A stretch of DNA of 64,000 bases, from assembly GCF_011839805.1 (NCBI RefSeq), contig NZ_VWPY01000003.1:1-64000 (forward strand). The letters are read 5' to 3'. This DNA is from Kineococcus rubinsiae (GTDB lineage Bacteria > Actinomycetota > Actinomycetes > Actinomycetales > Kineococcaceae). The translations under genes and the position numbers were made by a program. Under the pieces are notes generated by a model. It saw only the letters and a program-made list of their open reading frames with translations, was not told where the DNA came from and did not search any database. Shown piece by piece: positions 16,867 through 25,853 of this stretch (positions within the stretch are counted from its first letter, which is position 1; every line of letters starts with the position of its first letter).

Positions 16867-16917
16867 TGCGCTCAGGCGTCCCCTGCGCTCAGGCGTCCCC
16901 TGCTCTCACACGTCCCG
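16867..16917. repeat. three tandem 17-bp repeats
   Basis: Two identical 17-mers (16867-16883 and 16884-16900, beginning tgcgctcaggcg) are followed by a third, diverged copy (16901-16917). The third copy contains the stop codon of the aldolase gene (complement 16906-16908). The array lies between two genes read leftwards. I see no stem-loop, so it looks like a short minisatellite and not a terminator. Confidence 0.8.
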
Positions 16918-17556
16918 GGACTGCCCGTACCCGCCGAACCGCTGGACGACGTGCGCGACCTCCTCGTCGGGCAGCAGGGCCGGGGTCCCGATGGCGCTGG
17001 CCCGCATCCAGACGTCGCACAGCCACTCCAGCTGCCGCGCCCGGTCGTAGGCCGCGCCCAGCGAGGCCCCCGTGCAGATCGTCCCGTGGTGCTTCATCAC
17101 GCAGCCGCTGCGCCCCTGCAGGGCGCGGGAGACGTTGTCGCGCAGCTCGGTCGTGCCGTAGGTGGCGTAGGGCGCGACGCTGACGGGACCGCCGAACATG
17201 GCGAGCTGGTAGTGCACGGCCGGCACGTCGTCGCGCAGCAGGGACATCGCCGTGGCCGCGGTCGAGTGGGTGTGCACGACGGCCTGCGCCCCGTGCTCGG
17301 TGTAGCAGACCAGGTGCAGCGGGAGTTCCACGGTCGGCTTGAGGGCCCCGTCCACGACGGTGCCCTCGAGGTCGACGACCACGACGTCCTCGGGGCGCAT
17401 GGTGTCGTAGGCGGTCCCGCTCGGCGTGCAGACGACGAGGTCGCCGCAGCGCTGCGACACGTTCCCGGAGGTGCCGACGACCAGCCGGTCGCGCACCATC
17501 CGCTGGGCGAGCGCGACGACGGCCGCGCGCTCCCCGGCCAGCAGCAGGTCGGTCAC
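16906..17556 (-). CDS. class II aldolase/epimerase (fuculose-phosphate aldolase-like)
   Basis: The 216-residue protein belongs to the zinc-dependent class II aldolase/adducin family, which includes L-fuculose-1-phosphate aldolase and L-ribulose-5-phosphate 4-epimerase. It shows TSGNVSQR (substrate phosphate loop, about residue 29), TPSGTAYD, the catalytic Glu in PTVELPLH, and zinc-binding histidines in VVHTHS and VMKHHGT. The length fits the aldolase branch. GTG 17556 overlaps the stop of the dehydrogenase gene (GTGA). In this locus it would cleave a ketose phosphate made by the FGGY kinase into dihydroxyacetone phosphate and an aldehyde; that sequence of steps is inferred. Confidence 0.88.
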   Translation of the reverse strand: MTDLLLAGERAAVVALAQRMVRDRLVVGTSGNVSQRCGDLVVCTPSGTAYDTMRPEDVVVVDLEGTVVDGALKPTVELPLHLVCYTEHGAQAVVHTHSTAATAMSLLRDDVPAVHYQLAMFGGPVSVAPYATYGTTELRDNVSRALQGRSGCVMKHHGTICTGASLGAAYDRARQLEWLCDVWMRASAIGTPALLPDEEVAHVVQRFGGYGQSRDV

Positions 17557-18599
17557 GACGCCTCCAGGGGGGTGAGCAGGTACTTGGCGCCGCGGCCCGC
17601 GGCCATGTCCTCGAGGCTCTCGACGAGCGCCTCGAGCGGGCGACGTTCGGAGATCAGCGACTCCCCGTCGAGGTCGCCGGAGCTGAGGAGGTCCAGCGCG
17701 GTCTTGACGTACTGCGGCGTGTGGTGGAACACGCCCTTCAGCGTGTACTCGCTGTAGTGCATGGCGACCGCGTCGACGGAGAACCGCGACCCGGCCTTCG
17801 GCCCGCCGAACAGCAGCGCCGTCCCGCCGGGGCGCAGGCTCTCGACGGTCTGCTCCCACACCTCGGGCAGGCCCACGGCCTCGACGGCGACGTCGGCGCC
17901 CCGGCCGCCCTCGGTGAGCTCGCGCACGGCGGCCGAGCGGTCGGCCGTCGTGGCCAGGTCGGTGAGGTCGACGGTGTGCGCCCCCGCCTCGCGCGCCTGC
18001 GCGAGCCGGGTCGCGGACCGGTCGGTCGCGATCACCCGCGCCCCGCGCAGCCGGGAGAGCCGGACGAACATCAGGCCGATGGGCCCGCAGCCGTGCACGA
18101 CGACGGTGTCCCCGAGGGCGATCCCGGCCTCGGCCATCCCGTGCACGACGGTGGCCAGGGGTTCCAGCGGGGCGGCGGAGGCGAAGCTCACCGAGTCCGG
18201 CAGCACGTAGGTGTTCCGGCTGACGATCGCCGCGGGGATGACGACCTGCTCGGCGAAGGCGCCGTTGAGGAACTCGAGGTTCTCGCACAGGCTCGGCCGC
18301 TGCTTGGTGCACGCCCAGCAGTGCCCGCAGGGGGCGGTGTTCGCGGCGACGACGCGCTGGCCGACCTCGAACCCCTCCACCCCCGGCCCGACCTCGTCGA
18401 CGACGCCGGCGAACTCGTGGCCGAACCGGCTCGGCAGGACGGGGAACAACTTGGGGTGGCCGCGGCGGTAGGACTTGAGGTCCGTGCCGCAGGTGGCCGC
18501 GGCGTGCACGGCGACCGAGACCTCCCCCGGGCCGGGGACGGTGCGGGGGACCTCCTCGATGCGGAGGTCGCCGGGGCCGTGGAAGACGGCTGCGCGCAT
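17553..18599 (-). CDS. zinc-dependent alcohol/polyol dehydrogenase (MDR family)
   Basis: This 348-residue medium-chain dehydrogenase would oxidise a sugar alcohol with NAD(P). It has the catalytic zinc site (Cys in ATCGTDLKS, about residue 37; GHE at about 60), the structural zinc lobe CGHCWACTKQRPSLC (about 91-105), and the Rossmann motif GCGPIG (about 170). ATG 18599 is used; the open frame runs on for more than 1,100 codons upstream, but that part is a shadow of genes on the other strand. The stop overlaps the aldolase start. Related enzymes act on threonine, sorbitol, xylitol or galactitol. Confidence 0.9.
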   Translation of the reverse strand: MRAAVFHGPGDLRIEEVPRTVPGPGEVSVAVHAAATCGTDLKSYRRGHPKLFPVLPSRFGHEFAGVVDEVGPGVEGFEVGQRVVAANTAPCGHCWACTKQRPSLCENLEFLNGAFAEQVVIPAAIVSRNTYVLPDSVSFASAAPLEPLATVVHGMAEAGIALGDTVVVHGCGPIGLMFVRLSRLRGARVIATDRSATRLAQAREAGAHTVDLTDLATTADRSAAVRELTEGGRGADVAVEAVGLPEVWEQTVESLRPGGTALLFGGPKAGSRFSVDAVAMHYSEYTLKGVFHHTPQYVKTALDLLSSGDLDGESLISERRPLEALVESLEDMAAGRGAKYLLTPLEAS

Positions 18600-18655
18600 G
18601 AGCTGCTCCGATGGTCTGCGTGGCAGGGGGTTGGCGTGGTTCGGGTCGGCGGGGA

Positions 18656-19465
18656 TCAGGGGGGCGGGGGTTCGGTGTCGTGGTCCTCGGGCGGCACGTC
18701 CACCACCTCGACCCGCACGCCGGCGGCGGCGAGGGACTCGAGGTGCTCGGGGGCCGTCTGCCGGTCGACGATGACGACGTCGAAGACGTCGACCCCGATG
18801 ACGCGGTGGGGGGCGCGGGCCGCGAACTTCGTGCTGTCGGCGAGCAGGATCTTCAGCTCGCCCATCTCGATGAACACCCGCTTGCGGCGGGCGGCGTCGG
18901 GCGTCGGGTAGAGCAGGAAACCCTGGTGGACCGCGGCCGCCGACATCACCACGGCGTCGGCGTTCAGCGTCAGCAGCTGGTCCATCACCGACGGCCCGTC
19001 GAAGGAGTCGAGGTTGCGGTCGTACTGCCCGCCGAGGCAGACGAGGTCGATGTCGGGGTCGGCCGCCGCCGCGGTGATCGTCGGCAGGAAGTTCGTGATG
19101 ATCGTCAGGGGCCGCAGTGCCGCGAGGTGGGGGAGCAGCGCGGCGACGGTCGTCGAGTCGTCGAGCGCGAGGGACATCCCGGGGCGCAGGTGGGCCATCG
19201 CCGCGCGGGCGAGCGCCTGCTTGGTCGAGGCCTGCTGGCGCCGGCGGAGGTTCACGTTCCGCTCGTGCAGCCGCAGGCTGGCCGTGCGCGCGCTGCCGCG
19301 GGTCCGCTCCAGCCAGCCCTCCGCGGCGAGGACGTCGAGGTCGCGGTGGATCGTCATCGGGCTCACGCCGAAGCGCTCGGCGAGGTCCTCGATGCGGGCG
19401 GTGCCGGCGTCCTGCACGAACTGCGCGATCGCCTGTCGGCGACGGGAGGGGACGTCGGGGGCCAC
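18656..19465 (-). CDS. DeoR-family transcriptional repressor
   Basis: The 269-residue protein has an N-terminal winged helix-turn-helix (VSPMTIHRDLDVLAAEGW, about residues 30-47) and a C-terminal sugar-phosphate sensor domain of the DeoRC type (DDSTT, GG-Q and DSTKF blocks). Family members are released from DNA by a phosphorylated sugar. GTG 19465 is chosen because 'aaggag' lies ten bases upstream; an in-frame ATG at 19510 would overlap the palindrome. It is divergent from the FGGY kinase, and the operator candidates at 19504-19552 lie in between, so it probably controls both arms and itself. Confidence 0.9.
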   Translation of the reverse strand: MAPDVPSRRRQAIAQFVQDAGTARIEDLAERFGVSPMTIHRDLDVLAAEGWLERTRGSARTASLRLHERNVNLRRRQQASTKQALARAAMAHLRPGMSLALDDSTTVAALLPHLAALRPLTIITNFLPTITAAAADPDIDLVCLGGQYDRNLDSFDGPSVMDQLLTLNADAVVMSAAAVHQGFLLYPTPDAARRKRVFIEMGELKILLADSTKFAARAPHRVIGVDVFDVVIVDRQTAPEHLESLAAAGVRVEVVDVPPEDHDTEPPPP

Positions 19466-19503
19466 GGCGCGTCTCCTTCGGCGGCGAGTGAACGAGCGGA
19501 AAC

Positions 19504-19552
19504 GTAACACGATTCGTTACCGATCCACCGCTTGACATGTGAGGTTCAACAT
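19504..19552. promoter_or_regulatory. divergent control region with two candidate operators
   Basis: Two inverted repeats lie between the repressor and the kinase: GTAAC-N7-GTTAC (19504-19520) and ATGT-N8-ACAT (19537-19552). A consensus-like -35 hexamer TTGACA (19532-19537) points towards the kinase and touches the second repeat; no good -10 box follows (best is GACCAT 19556-19561). The arrangement suits DeoR-type repression of both arms. The sites are read by eye only. Confidence 0.45.
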
Positions 19553-19622
19553 CCGGACCATGGGCTCGCGACCCTGCGGCGACGGCGCTGCGGTGGCACT
19601 CGAAGGAGAGGGCGACGAGACG

Positions 19623-21140
19623 GTGGGCAGAGAAGGTGCGGACCTCGTGCTCGCGGTCGACTGCTCCACCACGGCCGCGAAGGCCGTCGTCTTCGACGCG
19701 ACCGGGCGGGCGCTGGCCACGGGCCGCCACCCCATCCCCCTGACCCGCTCCGCCGTCGGCATCCCCGGCGCCCACGAGCAGCACGCCGACGACTGGTGGT
19801 CGGCGACGTGCGTCGCGGTCCGGGCCGTCGTCGCCCAGGTCGACGCCACCCGCATCGCCTCGGTCACCGTGACGCACCAGCGCGAGTCCTTCGTCTGCCT
19901 CGACGGGGTCGAGGAGCTGCGGCCGGCGATCCTCTGGCTGGACTCCCGCGCCCGCCGCGAGGTCGAGGAGCTCGGCAGCACCCGCGTGCACGAGGTGTCG
20001 GGGCGCCCGCCGGACACGACGCCGTCGCTGTACAAGATCGCGTGGCTGGCCCGCCACGAACCCGCGGTGATCGAGCGCGCGACCCGCATCGGCGACGTCG
20101 GTGCCTACCTGTCGCTGCGCCTGACCGACCGCTGGGCGTCCAGCTGGGCCAGCGCCGACTCCACGGGCCTCATGGACATGCGGACCCTGAGCTGGTCGGC
20201 GGAGCTGTGCGACCTCGCGGGCATCCGCGTCGAGCAGCTGCCGGTGTGCGTGCGCCCGGGCGACGTCGTCGGCGAGGTCACGGCCGCGGCCGCCGCCGCC
20301 ACGGGTCTGCGTGCCGGGACGCCGGTCGTCGCGGGCGGCGGGGACGGGCAGTGCGCCGCCATCGGCGCCGGCGCCGTGGCACCCGGCACCCTCTACCTCA
20401 ACGTGGGCACGGCGCTGGTCTGCGGCAGCGTCTCCGCGGACTACAGCTTCGACCGCAGCTACCGCACGGTCGCCGCGGCCGGCGGTTCCGGCTACCTGCT
20501 CGAGGCGTTCCTGTCCTCCGGCACGTACCTGGTCACCTGGTTCTGCGAGACGTTCGGCCCGTTCGGGTCCACGGGCGTCGCCCTGGCCCCCGAGGAGCTC
20601 CTCGAGGTGGCGGCCGCGAAGATCGCGCCGGGGTCGGGCGGGCTGCTCGCGCTGCCCTACTGGAACGGCGCGCAGACCCCGCACTGGGACGCGGCCGCCC
20701 GCGGCGCCGTCGTCGGCTGGACCGGCGGGCACACCCGCGCGCACCTGTACCGGGCCCTCCTGGAGGGCATCGCGTTCGAGGCGAAGACCCTCGTCGACGG
20801 CGTCGCGGCCGCCGTCGGCGCCCCGCACACGCGCCTGGTCACCGGGGGCGGTTCCCGCAGCGCGCTGTGGGCGCAGGTCCTCGCCGACGTCAGCGGTTCG
20901 CCGCTCGTGCTGTGCGCGGAACCCGAGACGACCGCGCTGGGCGCCGGGATGATCGGCGCGACCGCGGCCGGGCTGCACCCGGACCTGGCGGCGGCCGCGG
21001 CGGCCATGGGGCACCTCGGGCGGACCGTGGTCCCCGACCCGGCGGCCGTGGCCGTCTACGCGGACCTCGGCGAGATCCACGCGACGCTCTACTCCGCGCT
21101 GCGGCCCGCCATGACCGCGCTCCGCGCCTACAGCCCCTGA
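19623..21140 (+). CDS. FGGY-family carbohydrate kinase (XylB-like)
   Basis: The 505-residue kinase transfers phosphate from ATP to a ketose or polyol. It shows the N-terminal phosphate loop LAVDCSTTAAKAVVFD, the catalytic Asp region GGGDGQCAAIGAG (about residue 238), and the C-terminal ATP site TGGGSRSALWAQ with ALGAGM. GTG 19623 follows 'aaggagagg' (19603-19611) and places the conserved strand at residue 8; an ATG at 19560 and a GTG at 19539 would add a tail with no family resemblance. It is the first gene of the right-hand arm, with a ribose-type importer and an SDR downstream. Confidence 0.9.
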   Translation: MGREGADLVLAVDCSTTAAKAVVFDATGRALATGRHPIPLTRSAVGIPGAHEQHADDWWSATCVAVRAVVAQVDATRIASVTVTHQRESFVCLDGVEELRPAILWLDSRARREVEELGSTRVHEVSGRPPDTTPSLYKIAWLARHEPAVIERATRIGDVGAYLSLRLTDRWASSWASADSTGLMDMRTLSWSAELCDLAGIRVEQLPVCVRPGDVVGEVTAAAAAATGLRAGTPVVAGGGDGQCAAIGAGAVAPGTLYLNVGTALVCGSVSADYSFDRSYRTVAAAGGSGYLLEAFLSSGTYLVTWFCETFGPFGSTGVALAPEELLEVAAAKIAPGSGGLLALPYWNGAQTPHWDAAARGAVVGWTGGHTRAHLYRALLEGIAFEAKTLVDGVAAAVGAPHTRLVTGGGSRSALWAQVLADVSGSPLVLCAEPETTALGAGMIGATAAGLHPDLAAAAAAMGHLGRTVVPDPAAVAVYADLGEIHATLYSALRPAMTALRAYSP

Positions 21141-21243
21141 ACCCCGGGGCCGCACCCGTCCCCGCAGACCACCCTCCCTGGAGAGCTCCGGGGAGCTCCA
21201 CGACCCGCTGCACGGCAGCACGGCACGACACGGAAGGCACCAC

Positions 21244-21297
21244 GTGAACCGCGACGACGCAGCCGGCCAGGCCCGGCCCGGGCCGGTGGACCGGTGA
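21244..21297 (+). CDS. possible 17-codon leader ORF before the ABC ATPase
   Basis: A GTG at 21244 behind 'ggaagg' opens a 17-codon frame whose TGA (21295-21297) overlaps the GTG start of the importer ATPase gene. It could couple translation of the ATPase to a leader peptide. No known leader family is recognised, and chance is a real alternative. Confidence 0.3.
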   Translation: MNRDDAAGQARPGPVDR

Positions 21298-22892
21298 GCA
21301 CCACCACCGAGGGCCCGGTCCTCGAGTGCCACGACCTGGAGAAGTCCTTCGGCGGGGTCCCCGTCCTCAAGGGCGTCTCCCTCAGCCTCGAGCTCGGCAC
21401 CGTCACCGCGCTCGCGGGGGAGAACGGCGCCGGCAAGTCGACGATGATGAAGATCGCCTCCGGGCAGTACCGGGCCGACTCCGGCAGCGTCCGCGTCCGC
21501 GGCGAGGAGCTGGCGGCCGGGGACATCCGCGACGCGCACCGCCTCGGCGTCGCGATCGTGCCGCAGGAGCTCGCGTCGATCGCCCACATGACGGTCTACG
21601 AGAACCTCTTCGTGGGCCGCGAGCTGACGACGCGGATCGGCACGCTCGACCGCCGCGCCATGTCCCGCCAGGCCGCGGAGATGCTCGACGTGTTCGGCGT
21701 CGACATCGACCCGGGCGCCCGGATGGGGACCCTGCCCGTCGGCATGCAGCAGATCGTCGAGATCGTCAAGAACTCCAGCCGCGGCGCGAAGGTGCTGCTG
21801 CTGGACGAGCCCAGCTCCGCGATCTCCGAGCGGGAGGTGGAGGGCCTCTACCGGGTCGTCCGCCAGCTGCGCGACTCCGGCGTCGCGATGGTCTTCACCA
21901 CTCACAAGATGGCCGAGATCCGCGCCCTCGCCGACCGCGTCGTCGTCCTGCGCGACGGCGGCCTCGTGCTGGACCGGCCCATGACGGAGGTCTCGGACGA
22001 CGACATCGTCTCCGCGATGATCGGCCGCGAGCTCGAGGACCTGTTCCCCCCGCTGCACACCGTGCCGCGCGACGCGGAGCGGGTCCTGCAGGTCGAGGAC
22101 GTGCACGTCGTCGGTCAGCCCGGCGGCTGCTCGTTCGAGGTCCGCCGCGGCGAGATCCTCGGCCTCGCCGGGCTCGTCGGGGCCGGGCGCACGGAACTGC
22201 TCGAGGGCGTCTTCGGCATCCGGGCCACCACGTCGGGCCGAATCGTCGTCGCCGGCCGCGAGGTCCGGCGCCGGTCGCCGGCCGCTGCGATCTCGGCGGG
22301 CATGGCGATGGTCCCCGAGGACCGCAAGCTGTCCGGCGCGATCATGGGGCTCAGCGTCCTCGACAACGGGACCCTGCCGCGGCTCGCGCAGTTCAGCGTC
22401 GCCGGGTGGCTGAGGCAGAGGGCCCGCTCGCAGAGCGTCGGCAAGGCCATGGAGTCGGTGCGCCTGCGCAGCCGCGGGCTCGGCCAGGAGGTCGGGACGC
22501 TGTCAGGCGGCAACCAGCAGAAGGTCGTGCTGGCCCGCTGGCTCACCGAGCACGTCGACGTCCTCCTGCTCGACGAGCCCACGCGCGGCGTGGACGTCGG
22601 CGCCCGGTCGGAGATCTACCGGATCATCGCCGACCTGGCGGAGGCCGGCATGGCCGTCGTCATGGCCTCCTCCGACATGACCGAGGTCCTGGGCCTCTCC
22701 CACCGCGCGCTCGTCATGCGCGAGGGCGGCGTGGTGGGCGAGCTCGACCGCGACGACCTGGACCGTCCCGACGTCCAGGAGCTCATCTTCCGCCTGTCCT
22801 CGGGGCTCGACCCCCGACCCGACGAGCGCTCCGCAGAACCCGGCCAGCGCGCCGCAGAACCCGACCGTCAACCCGAAGAAGGGGACGCCTGA
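21294..22892 (+). CDS. sugar ABC transporter ATPase, tandem domains (RbsA/XylG type)
   Basis: This 532-residue cytoplasmic protein holds two ATPase domains and powers a CUT2 (ribose-type) importer. Domain 1 has Walker A GENGAGKST (about residue 41) and Walker B LLLDEPSSAIS. Domain 2 has the usual degenerate Walker A GLVGAGRTE (about 301), the intact signature LSGGNQQK and Walker B LLLDEPTRGVD. The C-terminal tail is Pro/Glu-rich with a repeated Ser/Ala-Ala-Glu-Pro unit. GTG 21294 overlaps the stop of a possible leader ORF. It is followed one base later by the permease. Confidence 0.94.
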   Translation: MSTTTEGPVLECHDLEKSFGGVPVLKGVSLSLELGTVTALAGENGAGKSTMMKIASGQYRADSGSVRVRGEELAAGDIRDAHRLGVAIVPQELASIAHMTVYENLFVGRELTTRIGTLDRRAMSRQAAEMLDVFGVDIDPGARMGTLPVGMQQIVEIVKNSSRGAKVLLLDEPSSAISEREVEGLYRVVRQLRDSGVAMVFTTHKMAEIRALADRVVVLRDGGLVLDRPMTEVSDDDIVSAMIGRELEDLFPPLHTVPRDAERVLQVEDVHVVGQPGGCSFEVRRGEILGLAGLVGAGRTELLEGVFGIRATTSGRIVVAGREVRRRSPAAAISAGMAMVPEDRKLSGAIMGLSVLDNGTLPRLAQFSVAGWLRQRARSQSVGKAMESVRLRSRGLGQEVGTLSGGNQQKVVLARWLTEHVDVLLLDEPTRGVDVGARSEIYRIIADLAEAGMAVVMASSDMTEVLGLSHRALVMREGGVVGELDRDDLDRPDVQELIFRLSSGLDPRPDERSAEPGQRAAEPDRQPEEGDA

Positions 22893-22893
22893 C

Positions 22894-23880
22894 ATGAGCG
22901 CGACCGCCGCCGTGCCCCTCCCGCGCCGCCGCTTCAGCCGCGACTGGATCGTCGCGCAGCTGATCCGCCGCGCGATGCTCATCGTGATGCTGCTGGTCAT
23001 CGCGTTCTTCAGCTACCGCAGCCTGCGGTTCTCCAGCCTCGACAACCTTCAGACCATCCTCATCGCGGCCGCGCCGTTCGCGCTCATCGCGCTGGGGCAG
23101 ACGCTCGTCATCCTCACCGGCGGCATCGACCTCTCGGTGGGCAGCATCATCGCGGTGTCCGCCATGACGGGGGCGTCGATCGCGAAGTCGAACCCCGGTC
23201 AGGTGTGGATGACCGTGGGCGCGGCGATGCTCGTCGGCCTGCTGGCCGGCGCGATCAACGGGTTCCTCGTCTCCCGGGTCGACGTGCCACCGTTCATCGC
23301 GACGCTCGGCATGCTGACGGCCGGGTCGGGCGTCGCCTTCGTCATCGGTGACGGCGCGCCCATCAACGGCCTGCCCGCGGAGTTCGGCACCATCGCCAAC
23401 ACCAAGGTCCTGGGCCTGCAGATCCCCGTCCTGCTGATGATCATCGGCATCGTCGGGTTCGGCATCGCCATGCGCCGCACGGCGTACGGCATGCGCATCT
23501 ACGCCGTGGGCGGCAACCGAACGGCGGCGGAGATCGCCGGCGTCAACGCCCGCCGCACGCTGTTCAGCGTCTACGCCGTCAGCGGCCTGCTCGCCGGGAT
23601 CTCCGGCGTCATGCTGTCCTCCCGCGTCAGCTCCGGCCCGCCGACCCTCGGCCAGGGCTACGAGCTGGACGCGATCGCCGCCGTCGTCATCGGCGGGGCT
23701 TCCCTCATGGGCGGTCGCGGCACGGTCTGGGGGACGGCGCTGGGCCTGCTCCTCATCCAGACCCTGAACAACGGGCTCGACATCCTGCTCGTCCCGGCCT
23801 ACTGGCAGAACGTCATCAAGGGCGTCCTCATCGTCGCCGCCGTCGCCGTCGACGTGTGGTCCGTCAAGCGCCGCACCTGA
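22894..23880 (+). CDS. sugar ABC transporter permease (RbsC type)
   Basis: The 328-residue membrane protein is the channel of the CUT2 importer. It has 8-10 hydrophobic segments, the [18 protein letters not shown] block typical of the family (about residues 66-83), [19 protein letters not shown], and [20 protein letters not shown]. It begins one base after the ATPase stop. One permease gene is enough, as these importers use homodimers. Confidence 0.95.
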   Translation: MSATAAVPLPRRRFSRDWIVAQLIRRAMLIVMLLVIAFFSYRSLRFSSLDNLQTILIAAAPFALIALGQTLVILTGGIDLSVGSIIAVSAMTGASIAKSNPGQVWMTVGAAMLVGLLAGAINGFLVSRVDVPPFIATLGMLTAGSGVAFVIGDGAPINGLPAEFGTIANTKVLGLQIPVLLMIIGIVGFGIAMRRTAYGMRIYAVGGNRTAAEIAGVNARRTLFSVYAVSGLLAGISGVMLSSRVSSGPPTLGQGYELDAIAAVVIGGASLMGGRGTVWGTALGLLLIQTLNNGLDILLVPAYWQNVIKGVLIVAAVAVDVWSVKRRT

Positions 23881-23926
23881 CCCACCCTCCCCCCGACGCA
23901 CGCACCACCACTCCCGAGGAGAACCC

Positions 23927-25000
23927 GTGTTCCGCATCAGCAAGCTCGTCACCGGCGTCGCCGCCGCCGGTCTCGCCCTCAGCCTCGGCGCCTGCGGTGC
24001 CGGCGACCCGTCCGCCGACACCGGCAGCAGCGCGGACGCGAGCGGCGGTGGCGGCGGTGGCCTGCGCATCGGCGTCAGCGCCTACAACATGACGTCGTTC
24101 ATCACCGCCGGCAAGGAGGGCATGGAGGCCTACGCCAAGGCCAACGACATCGAGCTCCTCTGGAACTCGGCGAACGACGACGTCAACTCGCAGGCCGACC
24201 AGGTCGACCAGTTCGTCAACGCGGGCGTCGACGCGATCATCGTCATCCCCGTCCAGGCCGACTCCCTCGGCCCGCAGGTCGAGGCCGCCAACGCCGCGGG
24301 CATCCCGATCCTCGACGTCAACGCCAAGCTCAACAACGCGGCGCTGAAGGCCAGCGTCCAGCCCGACGACGTCGCGGCCGGCGCGGCCGAGATGCAGATG
24401 ATGGCCGACAAGCTGGGCGGCAAGGGCAACATCGTCGTCCTGCAGGGCCCGATCGGTCAGTCCGGCCAGATCGACCGCCAGACCGGCATCGACCAGACGC
24501 TGAAGAAGTACCCGGACATCAAGGTCCTCGCGCAGGACACCGCGAACTGGGACCGCGACCAGGCCGTGAACCGCATGGGCAACTGGATCTCCGCGTTCAG
24601 CGGCCAGATCGACGGCGTCGTCGCGCAGAACGACGACATGGGCCTCGGCGCCCTGCAGGCCATGAAGGAGGCCGGCCTCACCAAGCCGGTCGTGGGCATC
24701 GACGGCATCGAGGACGGCCTCAACGCCGTCAAGAGCGGCGAGTTCATCGGCACGATGCTGCAGAACGGCACCGTGGAGCTGTCCGCCGGCCTGGCCGTCG
24801 CGGCCGCGCTGGCCAAGGGCGAGGACGTGGACACCAAGCCCGTCTACAACATGCCGCGCATCACGCAGTCCAACGTCGACGTCGCCATGGAGCACGTCGT
24901 CACCAAGCGCAGCGACTTCCTGGCGCAGCTGCCCGACCTCACCGCGAAGAACCTCAAGACCGGTGACATCGCCGACGAGGGCATCCCCGCCGCGTCCTGA
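23927..25000 (+). CDS. sugar-binding lipoprotein (RbsB type)
   Basis: The 357-residue periplasmic-binding-protein-like domain of family 4 is anchored by a lipobox (SLGACGAG, Cys at about residue 22) and followed by a Ser/Gly-rich linker. Binding-cleft features include [15 protein letters not shown], the [14 protein letters not shown] segment and [17 protein letters not shown] 23927 is preceded by 'gaggag'. It delivers the sugar or polyol to the permease encoded just upstream. The ligand cannot be told from sequence. Confidence 0.94.
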   Translation: MFRISKLVTGVAAAGLALSLGACGAGDPSADTGSSADASGGGGGGLRIGVSAYNMTSFITAGKEGMEAYAKANDIELLWNSANDDVNSQADQVDQFVNAGVDAIIVIPVQADSLGPQVEAANAAGIPILDVNAKLNNAALKASVQPDDVAAGAAEMQMMADKLGGKGNIVVLQGPIGQSGQIDRQTGIDQTLKKYPDIKVLAQDTANWDRDQAVNRMGNWISAFSGQIDGVVAQNDDMGLGALQAMKEAGLTKPVVGIDGIEDGLNAVKSGEFIGTMLQNGTVELSAGLAVAAALAKGEDVDTKPVYNMPRITQSNVDVAMEHVVTKRSDFLAQLPDLTAKNLKTGDIADEGIPAAS

Positions 25001-25034
25001 CCCACCCGCAGCACCGAACAGGGAGGAGACCGTC

Positions 25035-25814
25035 ATGAGCACCACCGAACCCACCGACGAGGACGTCGACCTGAGCTTCCGGCTCGACGGCCGCACGGCC
25101 CTCATCACCGGCGGTGCCTCGGGCATCGGCAGTGCCATGGCGGGCGTGTTCGCGGCCGCGGGCGCCCGGCTCGTCCTCGTCGACCTCGACGGCGAGGCGG
25201 TCACCCGCCGCGCCGGCGAGGTCGGCGGGGACGCGGTCGGCCTGCAGGGCGACGTCTCCGACGCCGCCTCGGTCGAGCGCTTCACGGCCGACGCGGTCGC
25301 GGCGACCGGCGGCATCGACGTCCTCGTGACGTGCGCCGGCATCGTCGACCTGGCCCCGGCCGAGGAGCTGAGCGTGGCCTCGTTCACGCGGACCATCGCG
25401 ATCAACCTCACGGGCACGTTCCTCACGGCGCAGGCCGTGGGGCGGGGCATGCTCGAGCGGGGCCACGGCAAGGTCATCACCATGGCGTCGCAGGCGGCCT
25501 CGGTCGCCCTCGACGGCCACGCGGCCTACTGCGCCTCCAAGGCCGGCGTCGTCGGCCTCACCCGGGTGCTGGCGTCGGAGTGGGCGGGGCGCGGCGTGAC
25601 CGCGAACTCGATCTCCCCGACGGTCGTGCTCACCGACCTGGGCCGCAAGGCCTGGTCGGGGCCGAAGGGCGACGCCGCGAAGGCGGCCATCCCGACGGGC
25701 CGGTTCGCGCTGCCCCGCGAGGTCGCCGGGGCCGCGCTGTTCCTGGCCTCCGGCGCCGCGGACATGGTCAACGGCACCGACCTCGTCGTCGACGGGGGCT
25801 ACACGATCCGGTAG
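25035..25814 (+). CDS. short-chain dehydrogenase/reductase
   Basis: The 259-residue SDR has the cofactor motif TGGASGIG (about residue 23), the acidic residue after strand 2 (LVDLDG) that favours NAD(H), and the catalytic Ser (MASQAAS) and Tyr-x-x-x-Lys (YCASK, about 162-166). It is typical of NAD-dependent polyol or ketose oxidoreductases. ATG 25035 follows 'gggaggag'. It closes the right-hand arm of the polyol locus, so two dehydrogenases (this and the zinc enzyme) bracket the pathway. Confidence 0.93.
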   Translation: MSTTEPTDEDVDLSFRLDGRTALITGGASGIGSAMAGVFAAAGARLVLVDLDGEAVTRRAGEVGGDAVGLQGDVSDAASVERFTADAVAATGGIDVLVTCAGIVDLAPAEELSVASFTRTIAINLTGTFLTAQAVGRGMLERGHGKVITMASQAASVALDGHAAYCASKAGVVGLTRVLASEWAGRGVTANSISPTVVLTDLGRKAWSGPKGDAAKAAIPTGRFALPREVAGAALFLASGAADMVNGTDLVVDGGYTIR

Positions 25815-25853
25815 TCGTCCGGTGGTTCGACCGCGAGGCGGTCCTCGTGCGGG

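Noticed and set aside
18600-22106. A leftward open frame of more than 1,100 codons continuous with the zinc dehydrogenase
   Set aside because: It lies opposite the FGGY kinase and ABC ATPase genes and across the DeoR gene. The translated sequence has no domain resemblance; it is an effect of high GC. The dehydrogenase starts at ATG 18599.
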